A stretch of 64,000 bases of DNA from an uncultured Veillonellaceae bacterium (GTDB lineage: Bacteria; Bacillota; Negativicutes; Veillonellales; Dialisteraceae): the NCBI GenBank assembly GCA_949286115.1, contig CASEBK010000003.1, forward strand, positions 19,875-83,874. Reading direction: 5' to 3'. This document shows, piece after piece, positions 7,074-16,420 of the stretch; the stretch's first letter is position 1, and each line of letters opens with the position of its first letter. The notes beneath the pieces were generated by a model that made no database searches, was not told the DNA's origin, and was given only the letters and a program-made list of their open reading frames with translations. Position numbers and translations under genes: made by a program.

Positions 7074-8411
7074 TTACAAATTGGCAATCAGACGAAGCCA
7101 TTTCCCGTCTTCGTCATTATATACATATTCCAGCGTCATATAATTGTGGATGCGGTATGACAGGCCATATTCGTTTTCCTTTTCCCGAAGATCCCGTTCA
7201 TATCGCACAGCCCAGCGGTCGCCAAACGCTTTCCGCCCAAAAATATGACTGCTGTCTTCTACCATATCATATTTATACCCCAGGAGATAGGTCTTGCCAA
7301 ATCGGTGCGCCCATCCGGCGTACACGTTCCAATCCATGGGCCCCGGATACAGCCGTGCCTCTCCAAAAAGCAGATCGCTCTTTCCCACATAATGGCCGAG
7401 AATCCCGTCGATCGCAGTGGTCTTATTTCCATCGCGCCCGGCATCCAGCCATGCTTCTGTGTGGATATACCAATGATCGGTCAGCGCATCCACTTTGAGC
7501 TCTGAATCTGCGCCTGCCAGGAATTCGGTCTGCACCTCGATCTCATATCGTTTGATAAAAGGATCGTCCTGCAGTTCCTCTTTCATCCGGGAAGCGATCT
7601 CGCCGCTGTGCCTTCTTACAAATGCTACCGGCAATCCTTCCAGCCCACGGAGCAGCGATTCCGTTTTTTCCGCCGCCCGATACATCAGTACGCGGGGGAT
7701 CGTCGTCTCCCGAAACGTGAGCACGCTGGACCGAACAATCTCTCCCTGCGGCAAAAGATAGATGCGCACTTTTGTATGCTCACCGGATTCCACGTCGAAG
7801 CTCGCCTGAAATTCCGGCAGGACCGACGCCAGATAATCCCGTCCGGCCGACTGCGATACGCTCTCTGCCCAGCCGACAGAATCTACGGGAAGTCCCGTCA
7901 GCAGAGCAGCCATCCGCTCCTCTGTTCCTGCCAGGTCTTCCTGCACAAGATGCGCCGCTTCCGGCGACAGATTCCCGTATTCGATCTCCGTGTCGACGGA
8001 CTGTATGATGCGGCCTACAGGCTGGAGCGTCACGGCGATCGTCGTGGACGGGCCGTAGGATACATTCATATCCGAAACGACATATCCCACGACGACGCGG
8101 TTCACGATATCTGCCAATACGCGATCATAAGCCGATGGCGACAACTGGAACAATGAATCCTCTTTGCCCACCAGGACCCGACTTCCGATGGATTCGATGC
8201 TCGCACGGATGCGCTTTTCCACCGACGGCGGGATTTCTCCCTCCGTCACGGCAACGGACACATGCACGCTCTCTACTTTCGCCGCTTCCGCTTCATTGGC
8301 CAGGAGGCCGTAGGAAACGAACAGCGCGCCCGTCAAGAACGCCCGGATCAGAACACGCCGCGCGTTGTTCACGCCGAAGCTCCCTCTGCGATATCCGGTA
8401 GACCGCACCAT
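7074..8411 (-). CDS. outer-membrane-associated protein of unknown function between bamA and ompH
   Basis: 445 residues from an ATG with AAGGAG upstream, 12 bases after the bamA stop. An N-terminal arginine-rich stretch precedes a signal-like segment ending NEAEAAK. The middle (45-300) alternates strands and helices and contains repeated SPSAYDRVLADIVNRVVVGY-like POTRA-sized units. From about 300 the sequence becomes short amphipathic strands with many aromatics (DHWYIHTEAWLDAG, DWNVYAGWAHRFGKTYLLGYKY), ending in KWLRLIANL. That pattern suits a small beta-barrel or a barrel-associated domain at the outer membrane. Placement between bamA and skp suggests a role in OM protein assembly. I do not recognise a named family. 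Confidence 0.7.
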   Translation of the reverse strand: MVRSTGYRRGSFGVNNARRVLIRAFLTGALFVSYGLLANEAEAAKVESVHVSVAVTEGEIPPSVEKRIRASIESIGSRVLVGKEDSLFQLSPSAYDRVLADIVNRVVVGYVVSDMNVSYGPSTTIAVTLQPVGRIIQSVDTEIEYGNLSPEAAHLVQEDLAGTEERMAALLTGLPVDSVGWAESVSQSAGRDYLASVLPEFQASFDVESGEHTKVRIYLLPQGEIVRSSVLTFRETTIPRVLMYRAAEKTESLLRGLEGLPVAFVRRHSGEIASRMKEELQDDPFIKRYEIEVQTEFLAGADSELKVDALTDHWYIHTEAWLDAGRDGNKTTAIDGILGHYVGKSDLLFGEARLYPGPMDWNVYAGWAHRFGKTYLLGYKYDMVEDSSHIFGRKAFGDRWAVRYERDLREKENEYGLSYRIHNYMTLEYVYNDEDGKWLRLIANL

Positions 8412-8423
8412 CCCGTCTCCTTA

Positions 8424-10418
8424 TCAGAACTGGGCGCCGAAGCTGAAGTGGAACTTATTCCTGTCACCGTGGCCATAGTCCAGGCGGATCGGACCGATCG
8501 GCGTCTGCAGACGGAGCCCTACGCCGTAAGACCAGTTGATGGAGTCATCATCGGTATACCAGGGGATACGACCTGCGTCGATGTCCCAGGCGCTGCCCAC
8601 GTCCGTAAAGAGGACCGCTTCGACTTTCTGCGCGACCGGAATACGGTATTCGAGCGTCGCCGCATACATCTTTTCGCCCTTGAACTGGTCGTCCTCATAG
8701 CCGCGCAGGTTATTGGAGCCGCCGAGATTGAAGAGCTGATTGTACGACGTTTCGCCGGAGATATACCCGGCCATCACACGCAGCGCCAGCACATGGCCGT
8801 TGCCAAGGCCTCTATAGAAGCGTCCTTCTGTAGTGAACTTATAGAAATCATAGTCGCCGCCGAGGCCATTGCCGCCATACTGAATGGAAGCCGAAAGCCG
8901 ACGGCCTTTAGAGGCATTAAAGTAATTATCCCGGTTATCAAAAATATGCTGGAACGTGAAGCTGTTGGTCCGCCCCATGTTATCCATGATAGCGTTATAC
9001 CATTTTTCCCTGGTAGGAGCATCATTCGGTGCGGCGCCGCCCCAGTCAAATCCATCATGGTCGTCGTAAGATTCCCTTACGGTCTCCAACGTGAAGTAAT
9101 TCCTCCGGTATTCGCTGCTCACGTGGCCCCAGGTCAGGTTGTACCCTTTCCGTCTCCGGTCATAACTTGCGACCGTATCGCCGTCAGCATTGTAATCGTC
9201 GTAATCGTAGCGGCGGTCAAAGATGGAGAAGCCCAGCGAATCGCCGTTGTCATTGATCCATGGGCGGGTATAAGAGATCTGGTAATTCTTCCCTTCCGAA
9301 GAGCCGCCGAATTCCCAGTGGAACTGGATCTTGTCACCGGTACCGCGCAGGTTGTTTTCGCCCAGCTCCAGGATCCCCACCATGCCGTCCGATTCCGAAT
9401 ACCCAGCACCGACAGATACGACGCCGGTCTTCTGCTCGACCACGTCGATCTCCGTGATGACCTCATGCTCTTTGGTCCCCGGAAGGAGCTTCATGTTAAC
9501 ATCTTCAAAGAAGCCCAGATTATACAGGCGTTCCATACTGCGGCTGGCCGTAAATTTATTGAACGGCTGCCCCTTCTTATACCGCAGTTCACGGAGGATG
9601 ACGTAATCTTTCGTCTTGTCATTGCCTTCAATAGTGATATCTTCGATCACGCCTTCTGCGATATCGATCTTCAGCACGCCGTCCGGCGTCACTTCGATGT
9701 TCGGCACCGAATAGAGCAGGTACCCCTGCTGCAGGTACAGCTTCTCGATCTCCTGCAGTTTCTGGCCGAGGAGCGTCGTATTGAGCACGCTGTCCTGCGG
9801 CACGCCGAGCATCTCCGTCAGTTTTTCACTGGTGAATACGGTGTTCCCCGTAAATTCCACACGGTGGATGACCGGATTGGCTTTGGTGATATAGCTGAGT
9901 TTGACCCCTTCCGGCACCGTTTCCACGGAGGGAATGATCTGGGAAAACACGCCGGTACTGCCCAGCGAGGACACATCGGCTCTAACGCCGTCCAAGGTGA
10001 GCGCATCACCCGCCTTCGTCTGGATCAGAGGCATCAGCGTCGATTTGACCTCATCCGGCACATTGGCGATATCGATGGCGGATACCGTCTTCCCTTCCAG
10101 AGGTTTTATGGCTTCCTCATCCTTTGGAGAAAGATAGAGCGATGCATCTTCAGCCGAGCGACTCACATCCACCGATTCTCCTGCCGGCTGCACCATATCT
10201 TCGATCTGCCCGCCCGGCGCCGCGCTCTGTGGCGGCGTCAAGCTGACCATCTGGCTCTGTGTCACTCCTGCAGAATCTGCGGCAGCCATATTCATGCCCC
10301 TCGTCAGATTCTGATTGACCTCGGAACCAACCGCCGGCTCCGCATACACGGAAAATCCGGAAAGCGACGCGGCAATGACAGAAGACAGTAAGATCTTCTT
10401 ACGCTGCGAAATACCCAT
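8424..10418 (-). CDS. bamA: outer-membrane protein assembly factor BamA (Omp85)
   Basis: 664 residues. It has a signal peptide (residues 1-26, ending VYAEPA) and then about 80 residues rich in polar amino acids. POTRA domains follow from about 110 to 335 (IHRVEFTGNTVFTSEKL, ILRELRYKKGQPFN). The rest is a 16-strand-type barrel ending in the aromatic signature KFHFSFGAQF. The Omp85 motif GLRLQTPIGPIRLDYG is clear near the end. With about three POTRA repeats it is shorter than the five-POTRA proteobacterial protein, as is usual in Negativicutes. It inserts beta-barrel proteins in the outer membrane. AGGAGG lies before the ATG. Confidence 0.96.
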   Translation of the reverse strand: MGISQRKKILLSSVIAASLSGFSVYAEPAVGSEVNQNLTRGMNMAAADSAGVTQSQMVSLTPPQSAAPGGQIEDMVQPAGESVDVSRSAEDASLYLSPKDEEAIKPLEGKTVSAIDIANVPDEVKSTLMPLIQTKAGDALTLDGVRADVSSLGSTGVFSQIIPSVETVPEGVKLSYITKANPVIHRVEFTGNTVFTSEKLTEMLGVPQDSVLNTTLLGQKLQEIEKLYLQQGYLLYSVPNIEVTPDGVLKIDIAEGVIEDITIEGNDKTKDYVILRELRYKKGQPFNKFTASRSMERLYNLGFFEDVNMKLLPGTKEHEVITEIDVVEQKTGVVSVGAGYSESDGMVGILELGENNLRGTGDKIQFHWEFGGSSEGKNYQISYTRPWINDNGDSLGFSIFDRRYDYDDYNADGDTVASYDRRRKGYNLTWGHVSSEYRRNYFTLETVRESYDDHDGFDWGGAAPNDAPTREKWYNAIMDNMGRTNSFTFQHIFDNRDNYFNASKGRRLSASIQYGGNGLGGDYDFYKFTTEGRFYRGLGNGHVLALRVMAGYISGETSYNQLFNLGGSNNLRGYEDDQFKGEKMYAATLEYRIPVAQKVEAVLFTDVGSAWDIDAGRIPWYTDDDSINWSYGVGLRLQTPIGPIRLDYGHGDRNKFHFSFGAQF

Positions 10419-10500
10419 AAAAACCTCCTTGTAGATGATCTGCGTATAACCAAACCGGGAACCATACGTCCCACAGGGATTTTCTTTCTATTTTATCCAT

Positions 10501-11007
10501 TCACGGCTGACCGCGCAATGCGCGTCCCGCTTCTCCCACGACACTTTGTATCTCTTTTTCTGAAAGCACCGGCGCTGCAGCTGCCACAGGAGCAGCAGAT
10601 ACCGGAGCAGGATCAACAGAGGCGGGAGCAGCCGATACGGCTGTCTCCTGCGCGGCTTCTTTCGCCGCCGAATGATCTGTCACGACCGGCACCGGTATTT
10701 CCTGAGCAGGCGGGAGCGACCGGACCGATACGGAAACAGGCGGGACCGGCGGTTTTTCCGGCTTCGCCGGATGGATCGCCGATATTCCGGCAAAAAGCAC
10801 CGCTGCTGACGCCAGAGCCAGTGCCCTCGTGCCCCAGCGCCGCTTCTTCTCGCCGGATCGGTCCGTCTCCCGAAGCCGCTGCATCTCTGCCTGTGCCATG
10901 ATCAGATTCCATTCGCCGAACAGCTCCTTATGGCTCGTGTACGACTGCTCCGCCTTCTCCAGCCATCGCCGGATCGACTGGACCCGTTTCAGTTTATCCG
11001 CTGTCAT
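10501..11007 (-). CDS. single-pass membrane protein, anti-sigma-like layout, upstream of bamA
   Basis: 168 residues with AAGGAGG before the ATG. Residues 1-57 are charged and helical (MTADKLKRVQSIRRWLEKAEQ, then AQAEMQRLRETDRSG). Residues 60-78 are one membrane helix (ALALASAAVLFAGISAI). The rest is a proline- and alanine-rich periplasmic tail ending in a short helix (SEKEIQSVVGEAGRALRG). A small cytoplasmic domain, one helix and an extracytoplasmic tail is the topology of membrane anti-sigma factors. The gene lies 123 bases after a sigma factor gene. No zinc-anti-sigma motif (HXXXCXXC) is present, so this role is inference. I do not recognise the family. Confidence 0.65.
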   Translation of the reverse strand: MTADKLKRVQSIRRWLEKAEQSYTSHKELFGEWNLIMAQAEMQRLRETDRSGEKKRRWGTRALALASAAVLFAGISAIHPAKPEKPPVPPVSVSVRSLPPAQEIPVPVVTDHSAAKEAAQETAVSAAPASVDPAPVSAAPVAAAAPVLSEKEIQSVVGEAGRALRGQP

Positions 11008-11130
11008 ACCGGTCCCTCCTTTCTATATAGGATATAATCGGATCTCCGGCAAAAAGAAGAACTGTAAAAATGATGATCTTTCTCCGGATTTCCAGCGTAT
11101 TCTTTTTAATTCGTCCTTTTTCGCTCCTCT

Positions 11131-11763
11131 TTACCTTTCCAAAATATTCCTTTCATGGATCAGACGGGACAGCATCCCCCGCAGGCGACGTATTCCTTTC
11201 TTTTCCAGACGATACACGTACGCGGGACTGACATCCAGTTCATCCGCGGCCTCCGCTGCTGTCTGTTCCCGCAAAAAGACCTGCCGAATGATATCCTGTT
11301 CCCTCCCCGGGAGCCGGCTCACCGCCTTATCGATCTCGGCATGGAGCAGATTTTGATCAGCCGTTTCAAAAGCCAGATCCGGGACTGCCAGAAGGGAAAA
11401 GACATCGTCTCCCCCTCCTGTCGCCTCACAGGGAAGCTCCTGATTCGACTGTTTCAGAAAATCAATCATGCGGCCCCGTATCCGATGCACTGCATAGAGG
11501 GAAAACGCCACACCCAGAGACGGATCAAAGCGTTCCGCTGCTTCCATCAGACCGACCATGCCTTCCTGGACCAGGTCCAGCGTCACCGTCTCCTGCACGG
11601 GATATTTCATAGCCTCCCGGCAGACCAGCAGCTGATAATTCTCGATCAGCCGCTGTCGGGCATCTACGCTTCCCGCCTCTTTATATTGCTTCCATAAGAT
11701 GCGTTCCTCCTCAGCCGTCAGTTTCCTGAGCGAAGCAAGAGAACGCATGTATTCTTCCAGCAT
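11131..11763 (-). CDS. RNA polymerase sigma factor, sigma-70 family
   Basis: 210 residues from the ATG at 11763, chosen because AGGAG lies 6 bases upstream; a longer frame begins inside tamB. Region 2 is clear at about 40-110 (LIENYQLLVCREAMKYPV, then DLVQEGMVGLMEAAERFDP and RIRGRMIDFL). Region 4 lies at about 145-200 (AVSRLPGREQDIIRQVFL, helix-turn-helix AADELDVSPAYVYRLEKKGI). Region 3 is reduced to a short linker. It could direct polymerase to a special promoter set. Its place between tamB and bamA, followed by a membrane protein of anti-sigma layout, suggests control of envelope genes, which is inference. Confidence 0.85.
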   Translation of the reverse strand: MLEEYMRSLASLRKLTAEEERILWKQYKEAGSVDARQRLIENYQLLVCREAMKYPVQETVTLDLVQEGMVGLMEAAERFDPSLGVAFSLYAVHRIRGRMIDFLKQSNQELPCEATGGGDDVFSLLAVPDLAFETADQNLLHAEIDKAVSRLPGREQDIIRQVFLREQTAAEAADELDVSPAYVYRLEKKGIRRLRGMLSRLIHERNILER

Positions 11764-11812
11764 ATACCTCTCCTGTACATCTGTATCCCGATTCCCTGAA
11801 GCGGCCTCCGCT

Positions 11813-14800
11813 TTAGAATTGGAACTGGTAATCCGCACCTACATAACTGTCATGGTCGTTATTATACCACGCAGCAAGTCCTATACGCGATTTCAGGTCA
11901 TACCGAAAACCGTAACTCTGTTCATCATTGTTGACGCCCATGGTCGCAGTGAGCATGAAATCATTGAACAGATATTTTCCGATCTTGATGTAGTAATAAT
12001 CATCATTCAGCCCGGAATCACTGCTGCTGTAGTAATCAGTAAGAGACGATGTCACTGAGATCAGGTCCAGACCGAAAGTATTGCGGATCAGATCCTGCAC
12101 GCCGCCGGAGAAGACCATAGACAGTCCTGCATTGAAGAGCGCCCCTGTTGCGCTGTCCTCTTCGGCACTTCCCGGCGCCTGACGCAATGTGAGGAGCGTC
12201 ACGATCTGCGTATCGTTCAGCGACGGTTCGCTGTGAAGATTGAAGATAAATCCGCCTGGCGGGCCGGAAAGATCCATTCCCACTTTGTAATGCCCAACGG
12301 TCGTATTGGCCTTCACGTTGAGCACCGGCAGGAACGAATCGGGCACGCCGCCCCATACGGCAGTCCCTTCCGTGATATTGAACTCATTGGACAGGTACTT
12401 GATGGTCCCTTTATCGACGGTCACGCGCCCGGATGTCACCGGCCGTGCCATAAGTCCCATCGCTCGGACATTGCCGCGCACGGTCATATCGTAGAGCAGG
12501 CTGTTATACAGACGAACATCGTCTCCCACATTGACGCTCACGTCAAGCAGCAGATCCGGACTTTCTCCACTCGATTCAAAGCTCATGGGAATGTCCACGA
12601 CAGCCTCTTCCACATTGATGGTCCCTGCCACCTTCGGAAGATTTCGCTCTTCTGTCAGCGTCATATCTGCATCGAGGCGGCCCTTGTAGTACGCCGAATT
12701 CAGATTCGGGAGATGCGCATGCGCTTCTCCGGCATAACCGGTGAGCTGCATATGATCCCATCCTGTCCGCACCGCGGCAGAGACCGTGCCGCCGCCCAGT
12801 TCTGCCTGGCCGTTCAATTCAGCCTCTTTCCCGGAAAACAGCAGCGTCCCGTCGATGTTCGTGACCGGCTCTGCCAAAGGCTCTGCCGTCAGCTGTCCGT
12901 CACGGACGACCGCGCCTCCCTGAATGGTCGGATCATTCCACGGTCCGGAGATCTTCAGATGTCCTTTTACCGGCCCGGAAGCCGACGTCACGGAATCCGC
13001 CATGAAGACCAGCGCATTGAGATCTGCGTTATCCAGATCAACGTCTACATCAAAGGGAATATTTCGACCATTATCGATGCGGGTGAGCGCGCTTACGGGA
13101 ACGACGCCATGAGCGGACGCCTTATAGACGCCCTTCGTCGCCAGCAGCTGATCGATCTGGAACGCGCCTTTTTCCGCATTCCCCATCAGGGACAGTGAAT
13201 CAAAGGCGATCCCATTGTATTTCGGATCGGTCACTGTGATGGAAATGTCAGCAGAAGGATCCTTCAGCGTTCCTGACAGTGTGATGCCCGCTGTCAGATC
13301 ACCTCCCAGCGTAAGGTCACTGATTCCAAGAACCTGCGGGATCCATGAAACATCCATATGATTGGCCGCCGCTGTCAGATCGACAGCTCCGCCGTTCTGT
13401 ATCGTTCCTTTTGCCGCAAGGATCCCGTTCCCCACGGGAAGATAGCATTCCTGAATCGACAGAAGACCATTAACATAGGACAGATTGAACCGCCCATCTC
13501 CCATCGGAGTCTCTCCCAAACTGCCGCCGTTCAGATTAATATTGAGCGACACCTCGGGATCGTCCATTGTACCGCGAATGAACATTCCGCCATTCATTGA
13601 GCCGCTCACATGGCTCACCGGCAGCTGGAAGAACCGAAGCGCTTCTTCCATGCTCCACCCATAGAAACGGAGCCGCCCGCTCATCGCTCCGGTCTCGGCG
13701 TTGACGAGACCGCTCCAGCGGAAACGCCCGTCTCTCTGCCGGAAGAAGCCATCGGTGATACGGAAGACCTGATCTTCATAAGAAACGCCGGCCGTGATCT
13801 GCTCGATCTCCGAACCATTGACGGAGATCTGCCTGCTGGACATCTGCCCGTCAAATATAGGCGAAGTGATCGAGCCGGAAATATGACCGCGGAAAGTGAC
13901 CCGTCCTTTGGCCGGTCCCGTCCGCAGGATCCGTTCGATATCCACATCGATCAGGGCCGCTTCCAGGTCCAGCGCCTTTTCCGACACCGTACCGTTCAGA
14001 TAGGCCGCGCCGCCGTAAATATAGGCCAGACCGTTCGTGATCGAGAGCTGCCCGTCATCTTTCACTGCATAATCGGCAGAAAGGCTCTGATACAGCTCTC
14101 CGGCCGCCGAACCATCCCAGGCCATGAAGCGTCCTGAGATCTCCGGCGCATCCATCGTGCCGCGGATCGTCGTTTCATTTTGGAACCAGCCCGTCAGCGG
14201 CGCATCGATCCCGGCCAGTTTCAGCACATTTTCGATGCGCGTATGCTCGCTCTTCTCCTCTATTTCCAGCGGATGCGGAGCGGAGAGGCCGATGCGCCCT
14301 GTGAGCGTATGCCGACCGGTCTGCGTCTCCATTTCGGCGCGTCGGATCGTCACCCATTCTCCGTCGGAGGTCAGCTCCCCGGCCAGCCGCCGGAACGACG
14401 CTTCCTGATAATGCCCATCTGTCACAGAGAATGACAGATCAAAGGCCGGATGCTCCAGCGTTCCGGAAATATGTCCGCTGGCAGACGTCATTCCGCCAAA
14501 ATCCTCACCGGCCAGTGCCGCAAAGGGAGCGGCCTCGATATGTCCAGCCTGGACAGTCAGGTCCATCTGCTCCGGCGCATACCGCCCGCGCAGAGAGAAA
14601 GCGCCGCCGCCCACGGTCCCGTTCAGATAATTGATCTGCCAGTTCTCTCCGTTGCCTTCCAGTTCGCCAGCGACCGAATCTGCATGCACGCCTTCACCGG
14701 AAAGGCCGTTTCCATAAAATCTGACAGAATATACATCGCCATTGCCCTGAAAATCTGCGGACAGCGATTCCGCCTCGTAGCCGTTCCAGGAAAGCCCGAT

Positions 14801-16201
14801 CCCCGTTGCCGCGCCGTCTATCGCTGAAAAGACGGGAGCACCGCCGTTCCACTGCCCTGACGCGGTCAGAGACCCGGTCACGATGCCGGCCGCGCCGGTC
14901 TCCGGTGCCAATGGTGTAAGGTCAAAGTGGTCCGCCGCCGCGCGGATCTGAAAATCCCCCGTGCGTACATTATAAGAACCGGCTCCCTGCAGATGTCCGT
15001 CCGCCGTTTCCACATCCAGCGAGGAAAGATACAGCTGTCCATCCTGCAGAGACGCCTGCACGTTCCCCGATCTCACTTCCACCCCGCGGATCCGTCCGTC
15101 TGTCAGAGACAATTCGCCATCTCCAGAAAGTGCCGTCATGTCAGAGATCGGTCCGGACAGATGGATGCTGCCGGACAGTCTGCCCTCCATCTCCCTGCCG
15201 GGGAAGAGCTGGGCCAGGTCCGCATCCTCCATCTTGAGATATCCCTTAAGCTTCGGCGACGCCGCCCAGGAAATGTCCATATCGCCTGCGACGCGCTGCC
15301 CGTTGAGACAAAACGAAGCATCTTGCAGATGTGCATTCCCGTCAACGACAGAAAACTGCGTGTTCCCTTCTGTCACCTCATACGAATCGACAGACAGGGC
15401 CGCTCCCTCAAGTTTCCCGTCTATGGTATAGGTCAGGGCATCCCCCTGCTGCTGAAGTTCCGCTTTCGTGACCTGCACTGTGCCCGTCTTCATCGCGACG
15501 GACGGCGCGGCGGCGGGAAGATACTTCAGGAAAGGCTGCAGCTTCTGCAGCGCCACCGCGTCTGTCGAGGCATCTACCGAAAAATGGGTTTCATCCGTGT
15601 AAGAAAGGCGGGCATCAAAATGAGCCTCAGAAAATTCACCGCTCAACGCGGCGCTGATGCTTCCCTCATTCATCCAGGAGAACTGGCCTTCCATATGTTC
15701 AATCTGACAGAGCCCTGCCGCCTGCAGAGAAATCCCGGCTGTTCCGTCTTTCATAAGGACCCGCCCGCGGAAAACGCTGGGAGAAGTGTCCTGCTGCGGC
15801 TTCAAAAGCGACTGTACGTTCCAGGTACCGTCTGGATTTTCCGCTGCATGGATCTCAGGACGATCTAATACGACGTCCTGGATCATAGCGGACACGCCGT
15901 CGCCATTTTTCCATGCAGAAAACGCGCCGGCCAGCGTCCAGCTCACCTTCAGCGCGGGCGACCTGAACACGACTCGCCCCTCTGCATCCCTGAGTTCAAG
16001 ATCTTTGAATTCAAGGTCATACAAAGGGTCGAGGTCTACTGTGCTCCATGCGAGCGTCCCGTTGATCCGTTCCGCTCCGACCTCTTCCAGCAGCGGCTCC
16101 AGCTTCCCAACGGCCACCGGCCGGATCAGAAAGTACGACGCGGCAAAGAGGAGGCACAGGAAAATCACTGCGGCGCGGATCCATTTCCCCGTTTTCTTCA
16201 T
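11813..16201 (-). CDS. tamB: translocation/assembly module protein TamB-like (AsmA/DUF490)
   Basis: 1462 residues. One N-terminal membrane helix (about 9-27) anchors it in the inner membrane. Some 1100 residues of repetitive beta strands follow, the taco-shaped groove of bridge-like lipid-transfer proteins. The C-terminal DUF490 domain carries GTVKYLSNEFNITEG-like residues (here KGTIKYLSNEFNITEGTAVW), SEPSLNDTQIVTLL and a terminal YNNDHDSYVGADYQFQF. TamB homologues are thought to carry phospholipid across the periplasm and to help barrel assembly. AAAGGACACAC precedes the ATG. The next gene, a sigma factor, starts 49 bases after the stop. Confidence 0.9.
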   Translation of the reverse strand: MKKTGKWIRAAVIFLCLLFAASYFLIRPVAVGKLEPLLEEVGAERINGTLAWSTVDLDPLYDLEFKDLELRDAEGRVVFRSPALKVSWTLAGAFSAWKNGDGVSAMIQDVVLDRPEIHAAENPDGTWNVQSLLKPQQDTSPSVFRGRVLMKDGTAGISLQAAGLCQIEHMEGQFSWMNEGSISAALSGEFSEAHFDARLSYTDETHFSVDASTDAVALQKLQPFLKYLPAAAPSVAMKTGTVQVTKAELQQQGDALTYTIDGKLEGAALSVDSYEVTEGNTQFSVVDGNAHLQDASFCLNGQRVAGDMDISWAASPKLKGYLKMEDADLAQLFPGREMEGRLSGSIHLSGPISDMTALSGDGELSLTDGRIRGVEVRSGNVQASLQDGQLYLSSLDVETADGHLQGAGSYNVRTGDFQIRAAADHFDLTPLAPETGAAGIVTGSLTASGQWNGGAPVFSAIDGAATGIGLSWNGYEAESLSADFQGNGDVYSVRFYGNGLSGEGVHADSVAGELEGNGENWQINYLNGTVGGGAFSLRGRYAPEQMDLTVQAGHIEAAPFAALAGEDFGGMTSASGHISGTLEHPAFDLSFSVTDGHYQEASFRRLAGELTSDGEWVTIRRAEMETQTGRHTLTGRIGLSAPHPLEIEEKSEHTRIENVLKLAGIDAPLTGWFQNETTIRGTMDAPEISGRFMAWDGSAAGELYQSLSADYAVKDDGQLSITNGLAYIYGGAAYLNGTVSEKALDLEAALIDVDIERILRTGPAKGRVTFRGHISGSITSPIFDGQMSSRQISVNGSEIEQITAGVSYEDQVFRITDGFFRQRDGRFRWSGLVNAETGAMSGRLRFYGWSMEEALRFFQLPVSHVSGSMNGGMFIRGTMDDPEVSLNINLNGGSLGETPMGDGRFNLSYVNGLLSIQECYLPVGNGILAAKGTIQNGGAVDLTAAANHMDVSWIPQVLGISDLTLGGDLTAGITLSGTLKDPSADISITVTDPKYNGIAFDSLSLMGNAEKGAFQIDQLLATKGVYKASAHGVVPVSALTRIDNGRNIPFDVDVDLDNADLNALVFMADSVTSASGPVKGHLKISGPWNDPTIQGGAVVRDGQLTAEPLAEPVTNIDGTLLFSGKEAELNGQAELGGGTVSAAVRTGWDHMQLTGYAGEAHAHLPNLNSAYYKGRLDADMTLTEERNLPKVAGTINVEEAVVDIPMSFESSGESPDLLLDVSVNVGDDVRLYNSLLYDMTVRGNVRAMGLMARPVTSGRVTVDKGTIKYLSNEFNITEGTAVWGGVPDSFLPVLNVKANTTVGHYKVGMDLSGPPGGFIFNLHSEPSLNDTQIVTLLTLRQAPGSAEEDSATGALFNAGLSMVFSGGVQDLIRNTFGLDLISVTSSLTDYYSSSDSGLNDDYYYIKIGKYLFNDFMLTATMGVNNDEQSYGFRYDLKSRIGLAAWYNNDHDSYVGADYQFQF

Positions 16202-16291
16202 GTGTGTCCTTTGAATGAGATTTCAAACGTGTCTAGTCAGTCATTCCAGAAATAAGTTTTGCTTTTCCTATGAAAATGATTGCTTATTTAC

Positions 16292-16320
16292 AGTGTAATC
16301 TGTCTTACCTCATCTGTCCA
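16292..16320 (-). promoter_or_regulatory. candidate promoter for tamB
   Basis: On the minus strand TGGACA, a 17-base spacer and TACACT lie about 95 bases before the tamB ATG, in the 219-base gap after tolC. The match to consensus is moderate (5/6 and 4/6). Confidence 0.45.
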
Positions 16321-16366
16321 TGAAAAATACCTTGAACTTTCCATGGAGTAAGCTGTTTTGGATACA

Positions 16367-16396
16367 GAAAAGCCGATCCAATCCATCGAAGGACTG
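16367..16396 (-). terminator. hairpin after tolC
   Basis: GATCCA-TCC and GGA-TGGATC pair with one mismatch, followed on the minus strand by GGCTTTTCTG. It is a weak intrinsic terminator or RNA-stabilising hairpin between tolC and tamB. Confidence 0.5.
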
Positions 16397-16420
16397 GATC
16401 AGCACGTTTTATTTCCCTGT

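Noticed and set aside
8262..10391. 709-codon plus-strand frame antisense to bamA
   Set aside because: Shadow of the GC-rich third positions of bamA; rich in H, R and I with no motif; real gene on the other strand is certain.
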